Origin: JAXMAR01 sp046350295
GTDB taxonomy: Bacteria > Planctomycetota > Planctomycetia > Gemmatales > Gemmataceae
Assembly: GCA_046350295.1 (NCBI GenBank)
Contig: JAXMAR010000040.1
Location: 10,683-74,682, forward strand
Direction of reading: 5' to 3'
Length of the DNA: 64,000 nucleotides
Shown: in pieces, positions 7,499 through 15,305 of the stretch
Position numbering within the stretch: the stretch's first letter is position 1
Layout: each line of letters opens with the position of its first letter
Notes under the pieces: generated by a model
The model's input: the letters and a program-made list of their open reading frames with translations, nothing else
What the model was told of the DNA's origin: nothing
Databases searched by the model: none
Made by a program: the position numbers and the translations under genes

Positions 7499-8602
7499 AT
7501 GCGTTTTCTCTGGTCTTTGCTCGACAGCGCCAAGGGCTTCCGGCCGAGCGCGACGACGCTGCGCCGGCTTGCTTTCGTGGTCGCCTTCGCGGGCTGCGTC
7601 GCGGCGGCATTCTGGTACGGCCGGCAGCAGGCGCCGAGCGCCGACGCGAACGTGACGGCGCCGACCTCCGACGACGGGCCGTCCCGCGTCTCCAAGCCCA
7701 AGGGGGACTACGAGAATCGGGTGGTCGCGGAAATCCACGGCTCGACGCCGATCACCCGCGCGGACCTTGGCGAGTTCCTGATCGAACGTTTCGGCGCCGA
7801 CCGGGTGGAGTTCCTGGTCAACCGCAAGATCCTGGAGAAGGAGTGCGCGGCGAAGAAGATCACCGTCAGCGACGCGGAAGTCGAAGCCCAGCTGCGGGAA
7901 GACGTGAACGGGATCGCGCCGGGGCAGTTCTTGACGCCGGAGGAGTTCGAGAAGAACATCCTCAAGCGGTTCAACAAGACGATCTACGAGTGGAAGGAAG
8001 ACGTGATCCGTCCCAAGCTGTTGCTCGCCAAGATGTGCCGCCCGCTGGTGAAGGTGAGCGAGGAGGAATTGAAGAACGCGTTCGAGGCGAAGTACGGGCC
8101 GCGCGTCCAGGTCCGGATCATCTGCTTCCTCAAGGATGACCGCAACTATGTGAAGGTTTACAACGAAGCCAAGGCGAGCGAGGAGAAGTTCAACCACTAC
8201 GCCAAGAACCAGGCCATCGACAACCTGCGCATGACCGGGGGCGTCGTTCCGCCTTTCCACAAGCACTTCGATCCGGTCCTGTCCCCCGAAGCGTTCGCCC
8301 TGAAGGTGGGAGAGGTCAGCAAGCTGATCGAGATGAGCGATGGCTCGCGCGTCATGATGAAGTGCGACAAGCACATCCCGGCGGATGCGACCAAGACCTA
8401 CGCGGACGTGCGTCTTTTCCTCGAGGACGAGCTGAAGGCGCAGAAGCTCGCGGCAATGATCCCGGAGAAGTTCAGCGATATGCGCAAGGCGGCGAACGCG
8501 AAGGTCTACCTGAAGAAGGAAACGCTCGCGATCGCCCCGCCCCCGCCGCTGCCGCCGAAGACGGCGACGATCGGAGCGCCGACGCCGTTGCCGGCGCCGT
8601 AG
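7499..8602 (+). CDS. Membrane-anchored parvulin-type peptidyl-prolyl isomerase / SurA-like foldase
   Basis: The 367-residue protein has an N-terminal transmembrane anchor (about residues 24-42, LAFVVAFAGCVAAAFWYG). It is followed by a SurA/PrsA-like helical N-domain starting with a conserved strand (VAEIHGSTPITRADLGEFLI) and long charged helices to about residue 200. A parvulin-like region lies at about 200-305 and includes GGVVPPF and a Glu-Val-Ser-Lys-Leu-Ile strand. The C-terminus is Pro-rich (APPPPLPPK). Such proteins help exported proteins fold in the periplasm. The key PPIase residues are not all clear, so it may act as a chaperone only. The ATG at 7499 follows CAGGAGA. The longer open frame upstream runs through the G-rich repeat and is rejected. 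Confidence 0.75.
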   Translation: MRFLWSLLDSAKGFRPSATTLRRLAFVVAFAGCVAAAFWYGRQQAPSADANVTAPTSDDGPSRVSKPKGDYENRVVAEIHGSTPITRADLGEFLIERFGADRVEFLVNRKILEKECAAKKITVSDAEVEAQLREDVNGIAPGQFLTPEEFEKNILKRFNKTIYEWKEDVIRPKLLLAKMCRPLVKVSEEELKNAFEAKYGPRVQVRIICFLKDDRNYVKVYNEAKASEEKFNHYAKNQAIDNLRMTGGVVPPFHKHFDPVLSPEAFALKVGEVSKLIEMSDGSRVMMKCDKHIPADATKTYADVRLFLEDELKAQKLAAMIPEKFSDMRKAANAKVYLKKETLAIAPPPPLPPKTATIGAPTPLPAP

Positions 8603-8610
8603 GGACGAAC

Positions 8611-8698
8611 CTGGGTGGCACGCCCTGAGGTCTTGGGAAGGGCGTGCTCCTCCCGATGACGCCACGCCCTTCGCAAAGCCTCAGGGCGTGCCACCCAG
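8611..8698. repeat. Nested perfect inverted repeat
   Basis: The outer arms of 20 bp (8611-8630 and 8679-8698, starting CTGGGTGGCACGCC) are perfect reverse complements. Inside them a second 10-bp pair (8637-8646 GAAGGGCGTG and 8663-8672) also matches perfectly. The element lies between two convergent genes. It could form a cruciform or a long RNA hairpin and may be a REP- or MITE-like dispersed repeat. Confidence 0.85.
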
Positions 8699-8710
8699 AA
8701 TAGGAAGCGC

Positions 8711-8742
8711 CAAAGGCTCGGAGACTGCTCTCCGGGCCTTTG
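8711..8742 (-). terminator. Hairpin terminator of the beta-propeller gene
   Basis: A 14-bp stem (CAAAGGCTCGGAGA with TCTCCGGGCCTTTG, one G-T wobble) begins 3 nt after the stop codon of the minus-strand gene at 8745. A nearly identical hairpin lies at 9315-9346. The poly-U tail is weak. Confidence 0.6.
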
Positions 8743-8744
8743 TC

Positions 8745-9233
8745 CTATTTTCGTCGGAGCGGGAAGACGTAGATGCAGGAGTTCTTGGAGGCGACCGCGA
8801 GGCTGGACCCATCTGGAGAGACGGCGAACGTGTCTGGCTCGCCGAAGGGAAAGGGCTCCGGTTGATCCCGATCTTTCGCAAGGAAGAAGCGTTGAAAGCC
8901 AGGGCCGCCGAAGCCGAGGGCGAGCAGCTCATCGCTTTTGAGAAACTCGACCTGCGTGACGATGCCGCTATCCGTCTCGAGGGTCTTCGTCCGTTTTGTG
9001 GCGAGATCGCGGAAGATCAGCGAGCACGCGGGCCGGCAGGCGATGAGAACGTTCTCTTTCGTCACCGCGAGGGCGGCGATGCCTTCGCCGCTGAGGACCG
9101 GGGCCTCCAGGCGACGGCCTTTTTTCATGTCGAACCCATGGACGTTGTTTGCTTGCGACCAGAAGATGAACTTCTCGTCCGGGCCGAACAGAAGTCGCGC
9201 GGGTTTCAGAAACAGAAGGCGGGCGCAGGGCAT
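8745..9233 (-). CDS. Beta-propeller (WD40/PQQ-like) fragment protein
   Basis: The 162-residue protein contains repeats resembling propeller blades: a strand run around LLFGPDEKFIFWSQ, a VTKENVLIACRP segment, and FAVSPDGSSLAVAS near the C-terminus, which is the common WD40/TolB-like blade motif. It has only about three to four blades, too few for a closed propeller. It is therefore either a remnant of a larger gene or an oligomerising short protein. There is no signal peptide after the ATG at 9233, which has only a weak AGG upstream. The gene is flanked on both sides by nearly identical terminator-like hairpins. Function unknown. Confidence 0.5.
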   Translation of the reverse strand: MPCARLLFLKPARLLFGPDEKFIFWSQANNVHGFDMKKGRRLEAPVLSGEGIAALAVTKENVLIACRPACSLIFRDLATKRTKTLETDSGIVTQVEFLKSDELLALGFGGPGFQRFFLAKDRDQPEPFPFGEPDTFAVSPDGSSLAVASKNSCIYVFPLRRK

Positions 9234-9314
9234 GCAAGCCTCGGCGGTTGGCGTCTGCTCTGGATTGTAGCAGCTTTCTTTCGCCGATGCGGTAGCGGGC
9301 TTCTCTGGAAACGC

Positions 9315-9346
9315 CAAAGGCCCGGAGATTGCTCTCCGGGCCTTTG
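9315..9346 (-). terminator. Hairpin terminator downstream of the DUF1501 gene
   Basis: A perfect 14-bp stem (CAAAGGCCCGGAGA with TCTCCGGGCCTTTG, 4-nt loop) lies 72 bp beyond the DUF1501 stop codon. It is almost identical, including flanks, to the hairpin at 8711-8742. Confidence 0.55.
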
Positions 9347-9417
9347 TCCTGGCAGCGTCCAGGATGAGTCGCGTGAACACCCGGGGCTTACGACGCCGGG
9401 CTCGTTTTTTTTGTCGT

Positions 9418-10671
9418 CTAGAACAATTGCGTGATGGGGTTGGAGCCGCGGTCGACGATGCGGATGGGTCGGCCGTTGGCGGTGTTCTGCTTGTTGTAAT
9501 CGATGCCCAGGATGCGGCAGACGGTGGCCATGAAGTCGATGGTCGGGACGGGTCGCTCGGCGACGGTGGCGGCTTCGGCGTCGGTGCGGCCGATGACCTG
9601 GCCGCCGCGGATGCCGCCGCCGATCATGAGGCTGGACCAGGCACGGGGGTAATGGTCGCGGCCGGGCTGGGCGCCGCGGGCGTTGATGCGCGGGGTGCGG
9701 CCGAAGTCGCCCATCCAGACGATCAGGGTGCTATCGAGCAGGCCGCGGTCGCGCAGGTCGGTGATGAGCTGGCTCATGGCCGGGTCGACCTGGCCGGAGA
9801 GCTGGCGGACGCGTTCGAAGTTGTTGGTGTGGGTGTCCCAGCCGCCGAGGCTGACCTCGACGAAGGTGACGCCGGCTTCGATGAGGCGGCGGGCCAGGAG
9901 GCAGCCTTCGCCGAACTTGGAGCGGCCATAAGCGGTCTTGGTGGCGTCCGATTCGCTGGAGATATCGAAGGCGCGGGCGCCGCGGTCCATCATGAGGTCG
10001 ACGGCGCGGCGGTAGGTCGTGTGGTGGGCCACGTCAACCGGGGCGGCGTGGGTGCGGTGGAAGCTGTTTTCCAGCTCTTCCAGCAGGCCGACGCGGTTGT
10101 TGAACTGCTCCTGGTTGACGAAGGGCCGCAGGTTCTCGACGCCGCGGAGGGGGTCGTTGACGATGAGGGGTTGATGGTGGGCGCCGAGGAAGCCGGAGCC
10201 ATAGCTGCGGTTGCCGATGGAGACGAAGTTGGGCAGCGGGGACTCCCGGCTGCCGAGTTCCTTGGCGGCGATGGCGCCGATGCTCGGATAGATGACCCCG
10301 CCCTGGCCTTCGCGATAGCCGGTGTGAAGGTTGTACTTGGCCCGGCCGTGGGCGCCTTCGCCGGTGCTCATGCTGCGGATGATCGCCGCATGGTTCATGA
10401 GGCGGGAGAAGCGCGGGAAGTGCTCGCTGATGCGGATGCCGGGGACGCTGGTGTCGATCTCGCGGTAGGGGCCGCCTTGGGCGGTGCCGGGGCGAAGATC
10501 GAAGGTGTCCTTGTGGCTGGGGCCGCCGTCCATCCACAGGAGGATGCAGCGCTTGGTGGCGGCGCGGGACTCGGCGGCCCGAGCGGCCAGCACCGGGAAC
10601 CACTGCGAGAGCGAGGCGCCGAGGACGCCGGCGGTCGACAGCTTGAGCACATCACGGCGGGACAGGTTCAT
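9418..10671 (-). CDS. DUF1501 domain protein (secreted, Tat-type signal)
   Basis: The 417-residue product starts MNLSRRDVLKLSTAGVLGAS, a twin-arginine export signal. It continues with the DUF1501 pattern: CILLWMDGGPSHKDTFDLRP, then AIIRSM and GAHGRAKYNLHTGY, and late motifs VEVSLGGWDTH and MGDFGRTPRIN. DUF1501 proteins belong to the alkaline-phosphatase/sulfatase-like fold and are greatly expanded in planctomycetes, where they pair with DUF1549/DUF1553 proteins. Their reaction is not established. The ATG at 10671 is chosen for the Tat signal and the upstream GAGGGAA. It is the second gene of the pair, 134 bp after the DUF1553 gene, with a long inverted repeat between them. Confidence 0.9.
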   Translation of the reverse strand: MNLSRRDVLKLSTAGVLGASLSQWFPVLAARAAESRAATKRCILLWMDGGPSHKDTFDLRPGTAQGGPYREIDTSVPGIRISEHFPRFSRLMNHAAIIRSMSTGEGAHGRAKYNLHTGYREGQGGVIYPSIGAIAAKELGSRESPLPNFVSIGNRSYGSGFLGAHHQPLIVNDPLRGVENLRPFVNQEQFNNRVGLLEELENSFHRTHAAPVDVAHHTTYRRAVDLMMDRGARAFDISSESDATKTAYGRSKFGEGCLLARRLIEAGVTFVEVSLGGWDTHTNNFERVRQLSGQVDPAMSQLITDLRDRGLLDSTLIVWMGDFGRTPRINARGAQPGRDHYPRAWSSLMIGGGIRGGQVIGRTDAEAATVAERPVPTIDFMATVCRILGIDYNKQNTANGRPIRIVDRGSNPITQLF

Positions 10672-10747
10672 GGTGGATTCCCTCATGCGGGGGTTGGATT
10701 GTTGATTAAACCGCAGGCGTGCCAAAAGGTTCCGGTTGTTTTTGGTC

Positions 10748-10800
10748 GTGGGGCAGGCCGCCTGGCCCGCCGGGGTGGCAGGCCAGGCGGCCTGCCCCAC
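10748..10800. repeat. 20-bp perfect inverted repeat between the DUF1553 and DUF1501 genes
   Basis: The arms 10748-10767 (GTGGGGCAGGCCGCCTGGCC) and 10781-10800 are perfect reverse complements around a 13-nt loop. The right arm ends only 5 nt before the DUF1553 stop codon. In the transcript it would form a very stable hairpin between the two cistrons. Confidence 0.85.
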
Positions 10801-10805
10801 GGGGA

Positions 10806-12506
10806 TCAATGGTTCATGCTGAATTCGCTACTGTTGATGAGCGACCAGCAGATGTCGCCGTAAGCCGTTTGCGGGTTTGGCTGTCTGGCGACATAGGCAG
10901 TGAAGGTCTTGGTTTCGGCGGCGGTGGGGCGGCGGTTGTAGGTGGCGAGGAAGAGGTTCTCGATCACCTTCTCCGGCGCCTTGCTGCTTTCGCTGGCCTT
11001 GGCGATCGTTCCGGCGAAGTTATTGAGGGGGGCGGAGTTCATCAGCCGCAGGGCTTGCGGGATGCCCGCCTGGTACTCGAGGGTGTCGGCGCCCTCGTCG
11101 ATCCGGAAGAAGGCGAGGAAGTTCTCGCGCGGCCCGGTGGGGCCCTTCTTGGTCGGCGCCTTGAGCTTCTCGCGCGGTCCCCCCTTGGGCAGGCCGACGA
11201 CAGTGCTGAGGGAATCGTAGAGCTGCTCCGGCGTCATCACACGGACCAGACGGTGACTGTACAAGGCGGTGTCTTCCTTGTTCTTGTCGGTCGGCATGCT
11301 GGTGCGCTGGTAGGTTTCGCTCAGGCAGATCGCCTTGAGCAAGTAACGCAGGTCGAAGTTGTTCAGCTTGAGCTGATCGGTGAGCGCGTCGAGCAGCTCG
11401 GGATGGGTCGGGCCGTTTTCCTCGTGCATGTCGTCGACGGGGTTTACGATGCCGCGGCCGAACATTGTGTGCCACCAGCGATTGACCATGGCGCGGGCGA
11501 AGAAGGGGTTGTCGGCGGAGGTTATCCACTTGGCGAGGACCGGGCGATACGGCTCCTTGGGATCGAGCTTGGGGGATTCTCCCTGCAGGAACTTGGCGGG
11601 GACGAACTTGGCCGATTCGGGCAGGTTGCCCTTCTTGCCCTTGGCGGGGGCGGAGGTTTCGATGATGCCCGGCGGAACGCCCTTCTTGGCGGCGGCTTGC
11701 GGCGTGGCGGTGAGCTTGGTCTTCATGAAGAACGCGGCCATCGCCCAGTATTCGTTCTGCTTCCAGTCGACGAAGGGATGGTTGTGACACTGGGCACACT
11801 GCAGCTGGACGCCGAGGAACATGCGGGTGACGTTGTCGGTCATCTTGTCGACGGTCGGGTTGCCGACGAAGTAGGTGACGGCGCCGTTTTCTTCTTGCGA
11901 GCCGGTGGCGGTGACGAGGTCGTAGACGAGCTTGCTCAAGGGGACGTTGTCGTTGAAATCCTTGGCAAGCCAGTTTTGCAGCGGTTCATGCTTGAGGACG
12001 CGGTTGTTGGACTCGCGCGGGATCATGAGGCCGGCCCACTGCTCGGCGTGGTACTTGCCGAAGCGCTCGCTCTTGAGCAACTCGTCAATGAGGGCTTCAC
12101 GCTTGTTCGGGTTGGTATCGTCGAGAAAGGCGCGGACGCGCTCGGGCGAGGGGATTACGCCGGTAAGATCGAGGCTCACCCGGCGAAGGAACTCGGTGTC
12201 GCCGGCGCGGGCGGAGGCCGGGATGCCTTCCGCCTTCAGCCGGGCGTTGACGGCCTCATCGATGAAGCCGGCCAGGGCGCTGGCGTCGAGCTTCTTGCCC
12301 TTGACGAGGGTGACCCTCGGCGTGAACGGGGCCGGTTTGGTCGTCCCCTTTTTGGCCGCCTCCTTCTTGGCGGCGGCCTTGGCGCCCTTCTTCTTGCCGT
12401 CCTGAGCTTCGGCCGCATTGTCGTGGGCCCAGAGGGCGATGCCGAAGAGGGCGGCGAAGGCGAGGAGCGAAAGCGAGACGCCGAAACGGGAACGGTTGGC
12501 TCTCAT
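10806..12506 (-). CDS. DUF1549 and DUF1553 domain protein (planctomycete, cytochrome-like CxxCH)
   Basis: The 566-residue protein has a signal peptide (about residues 1-34) and a Lys/Ala-rich linker. A DUF1549 domain (about 60-260) contains FLRRVSLDLTGVIPSPE and RFGKYHAEQWAGLM and ends with LQCAQCHNHPF, a CxxCH haem-c-like motif. A DUF1553 domain (about 300-560) contains MVNRWWHTMFGRGIVNPVDD and ends with a typical SSEFSMNH tail. The family is a planctomycete hallmark and is always found near DUF1501 genes, as here. A role in extracellular breakdown of complex substrates is often suspected but not shown. The ATG at 12506 follows GAGGAAAG. It is the first gene of the two-gene unit. Confidence 0.92.
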   Translation of the reverse strand: MRANRSRFGVSLSLLAFAALFGIALWAHDNAAEAQDGKKKGAKAAAKKEAAKKGTTKPAPFTPRVTLVKGKKLDASALAGFIDEAVNARLKAEGIPASARAGDTEFLRRVSLDLTGVIPSPERVRAFLDDTNPNKREALIDELLKSERFGKYHAEQWAGLMIPRESNNRVLKHEPLQNWLAKDFNDNVPLSKLVYDLVTATGSQEENGAVTYFVGNPTVDKMTDNVTRMFLGVQLQCAQCHNHPFVDWKQNEYWAMAAFFMKTKLTATPQAAAKKGVPPGIIETSAPAKGKKGNLPESAKFVPAKFLQGESPKLDPKEPYRPVLAKWITSADNPFFARAMVNRWWHTMFGRGIVNPVDDMHEENGPTHPELLDALTDQLKLNNFDLRYLLKAICLSETYQRTSMPTDKNKEDTALYSHRLVRVMTPEQLYDSLSTVVGLPKGGPREKLKAPTKKGPTGPRENFLAFFRIDEGADTLEYQAGIPQALRLMNSAPLNNFAGTIAKASESSKAPEKVIENLFLATYNRRPTAAETKTFTAYVARQPNPQTAYGDICWSLINSSEFSMNH

Positions 12507-12644
12507 GGCGGCTTTCCTCAAAAGCAACGGGCGGCGTTATTTGCGTTGTCTTGGTAATACTAGGGACCTGGCGATCAGGTTTCTAACCCCAGTGGGGAGG
12601 AAAGGTTCCGGTTTTTTGTTCTGGTTCCTTCCCGCGCAGCGCGC

Positions 12645-12674
12645 ATAAAAAAACCGCGGGCCAGCCCGCGGTTT
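12645..12674 (-). terminator. Intrinsic terminator of the Asn/Pro-rich protein gene
   Basis: Read on the minus strand, a perfect 10-bp stem AAACCGCGGG / CCCGCGGTTT with a 4-nt loop is followed by a run of T (TTTTTTTATGC). It lies 18 bp beyond the stop codon at 12692, a textbook intrinsic terminator. Confidence 0.85.
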
Positions 12675-12691
12675 CGCGTTACTCATTCGTT

Positions 12692-13408
12692 TTAGCGAGG
12701 GAACACGCCAAAACCGAAATTCGCCGCTCCGAACGGGTTTGGATTGAACGGATTCGGGTTCATGGGCCCGATGCCCGGATTGTTGCCGAAGAACATGTTG
12801 TTCCAGGGATTCGCCGGGTTGAAGGGGGCGAAGGGATTGGCGTTGGGTATCTGGAAGAAGTTCGCCGGCTGGAAGGGGTTGTTCCACTGGACAAGGCCCC
12901 AAGGGTTGCTGTTGGGGCTGAAGGCCCAGGGGTTGTTGTTGAACATGTTGCTCCAGGGATTGCCCCACGGGTTGTTGTTGAGCGGGCTGTTGAGCAGGGG
13001 GTTGGAGTTCAGCCAGGGGTTGCTGTTCCAGAAGTTGGTGCTCCACGGATTGGACCACGGGTTCTGCGGAAACAATGGCGGCGACCAGCTCGGGCTCGAC
13101 GGGGGAAGCGACGGTACGTTCCACGGATTGGAAGGGCTCGAGAAGGGATTCGAATAGGACGGGCCGTAGGGTGAGTAGGGCCCGTACGTGCTTCCGGGGC
13201 CGTACACAGACGTGCCGAGATAGCCGGTGTAGCTCTTGAACGTCTTGATCTCGAAGCCCGTCGTGGTCTTGTCCGTCGACTTCTTATCACTCTTCTTGTC
13301 GCTGGTCTTCTTGTCCTGCCCCTGGCTCACGTCCGCGAAAAACAACAGGCCGCACAGCACGAGGCCGGCGCCGGTGAGGATGGGGATAACTCGAAGCAGT
13401 GCTCGCAT
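12692..13408 (-). CDS. Secreted Asn/Pro/Trp-rich repeat protein
   Basis: The 238-residue protein has a signal peptide (about 1-29, ending FADVSQGQ), a short Lys/Ser/Asp-rich segment (KKTSDKKSDKKSTDK), a Tyr/Gly/Pro stretch, and then about 150 residues dominated by Asn, Pro, Trp, Phe and Ser. The last part is made of loosely repeated SNPW, NNNPW, NPFAPF and NPNPF units. No globular domain is visible. Such composition fits an extracellular structural or surface layer-associated protein, but this is inference. The ATG at 13408 follows GAGGATCATTTC. The gene is transcribed away from the efflux operon and ends at a strong intrinsic terminator. Confidence 0.65.
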   Translation of the reverse strand: MRALLRVIPILTGAGLVLCGLLFFADVSQGQDKKTSDKKSDKKSTDKTTTGFEIKTFKSYTGYLGTSVYGPGSTYGPYSPYGPSYSNPFSSPSNPWNVPSLPPSSPSWSPPLFPQNPWSNPWSTNFWNSNPWLNSNPLLNSPLNNNPWGNPWSNMFNNNPWAFSPNSNPWGLVQWNNPFQPANFFQIPNANPFAPFNPANPWNNMFFGNNPGIGPMNPNPFNPNPFGAANFGFGVFPR

Positions 13409-13787
13409 GAAATGATCCTCGCTGCGACAGAGGCAGTTCCCATCGATTCTAGCAGGTCCGGGCGCCGACCGCACAGGCTTTTCCGGGCCATGACAGAACT
13501 TTGCGCGTAATAGGTCTATGGGTAAGACGGTTGAACTAGCTTTTCTTGCGCACCGTCCGCGCCGGTTTTCGAGAAATGACGGAGCCGTAATGAATCCGCT
13601 GCTTCCCAATGGCGCAGCCTGCGCAGATTTTGCACAGCCAGAGCTGAATCGTTAAGGTAACGATTCGGAAAGTGACGCGTGGAATTGCCGCATTTCGTGG
13701 CCGCGCGGAACTCGGTGTCTGCTGGCGCCGCACTTGCCTTGGCAGAAGGATTATCGTGCAATCTCCGGCGGCTTCTGGAGCAGACTT
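13409..13787. other. Divergent intergenic region with a palindromic site
   Basis: A 379-bp gap between the Asn/Pro-rich gene and the RND adaptor gene. Apart from the inverted repeat at 13646-13666, listed separately, I see no gene and no clear promoter hexamers in it. Confidence 0.45.
13646..13666. promoter_or_regulatory. Palindromic operator-like site upstream of the metal efflux genes
   Basis: GAATCGTTA-AGG-TAACGATTC is a perfect 9-bp inverted repeat with a 3-nt spacer, 121 bp before the adaptor start codon. It is AT-rich relative to its surroundings and has the size expected for a dimeric repressor or MerR/ArsR/Fur-type binding site. The regulator is unknown. Confidence 0.5.
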
Positions 13788-15164
13788 ATGTCCTGGTTTT
13801 CCGGGATTCGAAAATCGGCCCGACCTATTCACTTCGTGAACCTGGCCCTCGGCTTGGGTCTTGTCGTGGTCGGCTATTTCGTCATCCGCACCTGGGGCCT
13901 TGGTCAGGACCACACGCCCGTCTCCCGTCCGGAAGGAGACCCCAACACGCGCCGCCCCGCCGCGGATATCATCGAGATTTCGCCCCAGGCCGTGCGAGCG
14001 ATGAGGATCGAGACGCAGGTTGTCGGCCGGACCGCGGGTCGCAAACAAACGATGCGCCTGGCCGGCTGTCTTTCCCTGGATACCAATCTGCTGGCGCGCG
14101 TCCATTCCCGTTTCGCCGGCGAGGTTGTGGCTCTGGGTACCAACCTCGGGACGGAAATCACGAAGCGCGAGGAGGAGACGCCGAGCTGCCGGCCGTTGCG
14201 GCCGGGGGACGCGGTCAAACGTGGTCAGCTTCTCGCGGTTGTCTGGAGCAAGGACCTGGGTGAGAAGAAGAGCGAGCTGGTCGAAGCGCTGGCGCGGTTG
14301 AAGCTCGACCGTGACAATCTCGAGCTGCTCCGCTCCGCCGCCGAGTCAGGGGCGATCCCGCTGCGCACCAAGCGCGAGGCGGAGCACGCCGTGGACGTCG
14401 ATCTGATCGCGGTCGCCCGGGCCGAGCGAACGCTGAAGTCGTGGCGCGTGACCGACGAGGAGATCGCCGGTATCCGCGCCGAGGCCAAGCGCGTGACCGA
14501 GACGAAAGAGTTTCGCATGAGCGGTGAGGAACGGTGGGCCCGGGTCGAGGTGCGCTCGCCCCAGGACGGCGTCATCCTCGAGAAGAACCTGAATCTGGGC
14601 GACATCGTCGACACCAGCATGGACCTGTTCAAGGTTGGCGACGTGAGCAAGCTGGCCGTGTGGGCCCATGTTTATGAAGAGGATTTGCCTGCCCTCAACC
14701 GGTTGCCCCGGCCGCTGGTCTGGACCATCAACCTGCCCGCCTTCCCGGACAAGCAATTCCAGGGGGCCCTGCAGAGCATCAGCGCCATCATCGATCCGAA
14801 CCAGCACACCGCTCTGGTCACCGGCGAGGTGAACAACGCGGACGGGGCGTTGCGAGCCGGTCAGTTCGTCACCGTGACGATCGACCTGCCCGCCACGCGC
14901 GACGAGCTGGAGGTTCCCGCCGCGGCGGTCGTGGAAGACGGCAGCGACAGCGTGGTCTTCATTCAGCCGACGCCGGGAACCCCGCAGTACAAACGCATCG
15001 CCGTGAAAGTCGCCCGGCGCCAGGCCGACGTGGTGGCCCTCGCCTTGACGCGTGCCCAGGCTGCTGAGATCGGCCTCGGTCCCGGCGTTTCCCTCGTAAG
15101 CGCCGGCGCCCTCCACCTCCGCGACTGTCTCGCCTCTTTGCCTGTGCCGCCGGTGGACAAGTGA
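13788..15164 (+). CDS. Heavy-metal efflux RND periplasmic adaptor (CusB/CzcB type)
   Basis: The 458-residue membrane-fusion protein has an N-terminal transmembrane segment (about residues 15-34), a beta-barrel/lipoyl part (RVHSRFAGEVVALGT...GDAVKRGQLLAVV), a long helical hairpin (about 155-250, rich in Glu, Arg and Ala) and the returning lipoyl half (VEVRSPQDGVILEKNLNLGD). A beta-barrel and membrane-proximal domain follows (GQFVTVTIDLP, VPAAAVVEDG). This links an inner-membrane RND pump to an outer-membrane channel. The ATG at 13788 is preferred because TGGAG lies upstream. The pump gene follows, separated by tandem repeats that begin at the stop codon itself. No TolC-like channel gene is present nearby. 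Confidence 0.85.
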   Translation: MSWFSGIRKSARPIHFVNLALGLGLVVVGYFVIRTWGLGQDHTPVSRPEGDPNTRRPAADIIEISPQAVRAMRIETQVVGRTAGRKQTMRLAGCLSLDTNLLARVHSRFAGEVVALGTNLGTEITKREEETPSCRPLRPGDAVKRGQLLAVVWSKDLGEKKSELVEALARLKLDRDNLELLRSAAESGAIPLRTKREAEHAVDVDLIAVARAERTLKSWRVTDEEIAGIRAEAKRVTETKEFRMSGEERWARVEVRSPQDGVILEKNLNLGDIVDTSMDLFKVGDVSKLAVWAHVYEEDLPALNRLPRPLVWTINLPAFPDKQFQGALQSISAIIDPNQHTALVTGEVNNADGALRAGQFVTVTIDLPATRDELEVPAAAVVEDGSDSVVFIQPTPGTPQYKRIAVKVARRQADVVALALTRAQAAEIGLGPGVSLVSAGALHLRDCLASLPVPPVDK

Positions 15165-15236
15165 CAGGGTGACACGGTGATAGGGTGACAAGGTGACACG
15201 GTGGCAAGGTGATAGGGTGACACGGTGACAAGTGAC
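15159..15236 (+). repeat. Tandem GGTGACA-type repeat between adaptor and pump genes
   Basis: About nine imperfect units of 7-9 bp (GGGTGACAC, GGTGATA, AGGTGACAC and variants) run from the adaptor stop codon, which is itself part of the first unit, to 15236. They occupy the place where a ribosome binding site for the pump would be expected. Confidence 0.85.
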
Positions 15237-15258
15237 CGTGCGCCCGCGAAAAAATCGC

Positions 15259-15298
15259 TGACTTCCGACCTCCGACCTCCGACTTCTGACCTCCGCTT
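15259..15298 (+). repeat. Heptamer tandem repeat (TCCGACC) just before the pump start codon
   Basis: Five to six 7-bp units (TCCGACC, TCCGACC, TCCGACT, TCTGACC, TCCGCTT) end 8 nt before the ATG at 15306. No Shine-Dalgarno-like sequence lies between the repeat and the ATG. Confidence 0.8.
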
Positions 15299-15305
15299 CC
15301 TCTCT

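Noticed and set aside
9380..9412. CCCGG...CCGGG followed by eight T as an intrinsic terminator
   Set aside because: It faces the plus strand, where no gene precedes it. The sequence better fits a CCGGGGCTTACG repeat that also occurs before ileS.
9364..12557. Long plus-strand open frames opposite DUF1501 and DUF1553
   Set aside because: Their products are Gly/Ala/Asp-rich without any motif, whereas the minus strand encodes two clear families.
15225..15305. Upstream start of the pump at 15225
   Set aside because: The extra 27 residues are encoded by the tandem repeats and do not resemble CusA/CzcA N-termini, which begin with the VRKLLDWAI-type segment.
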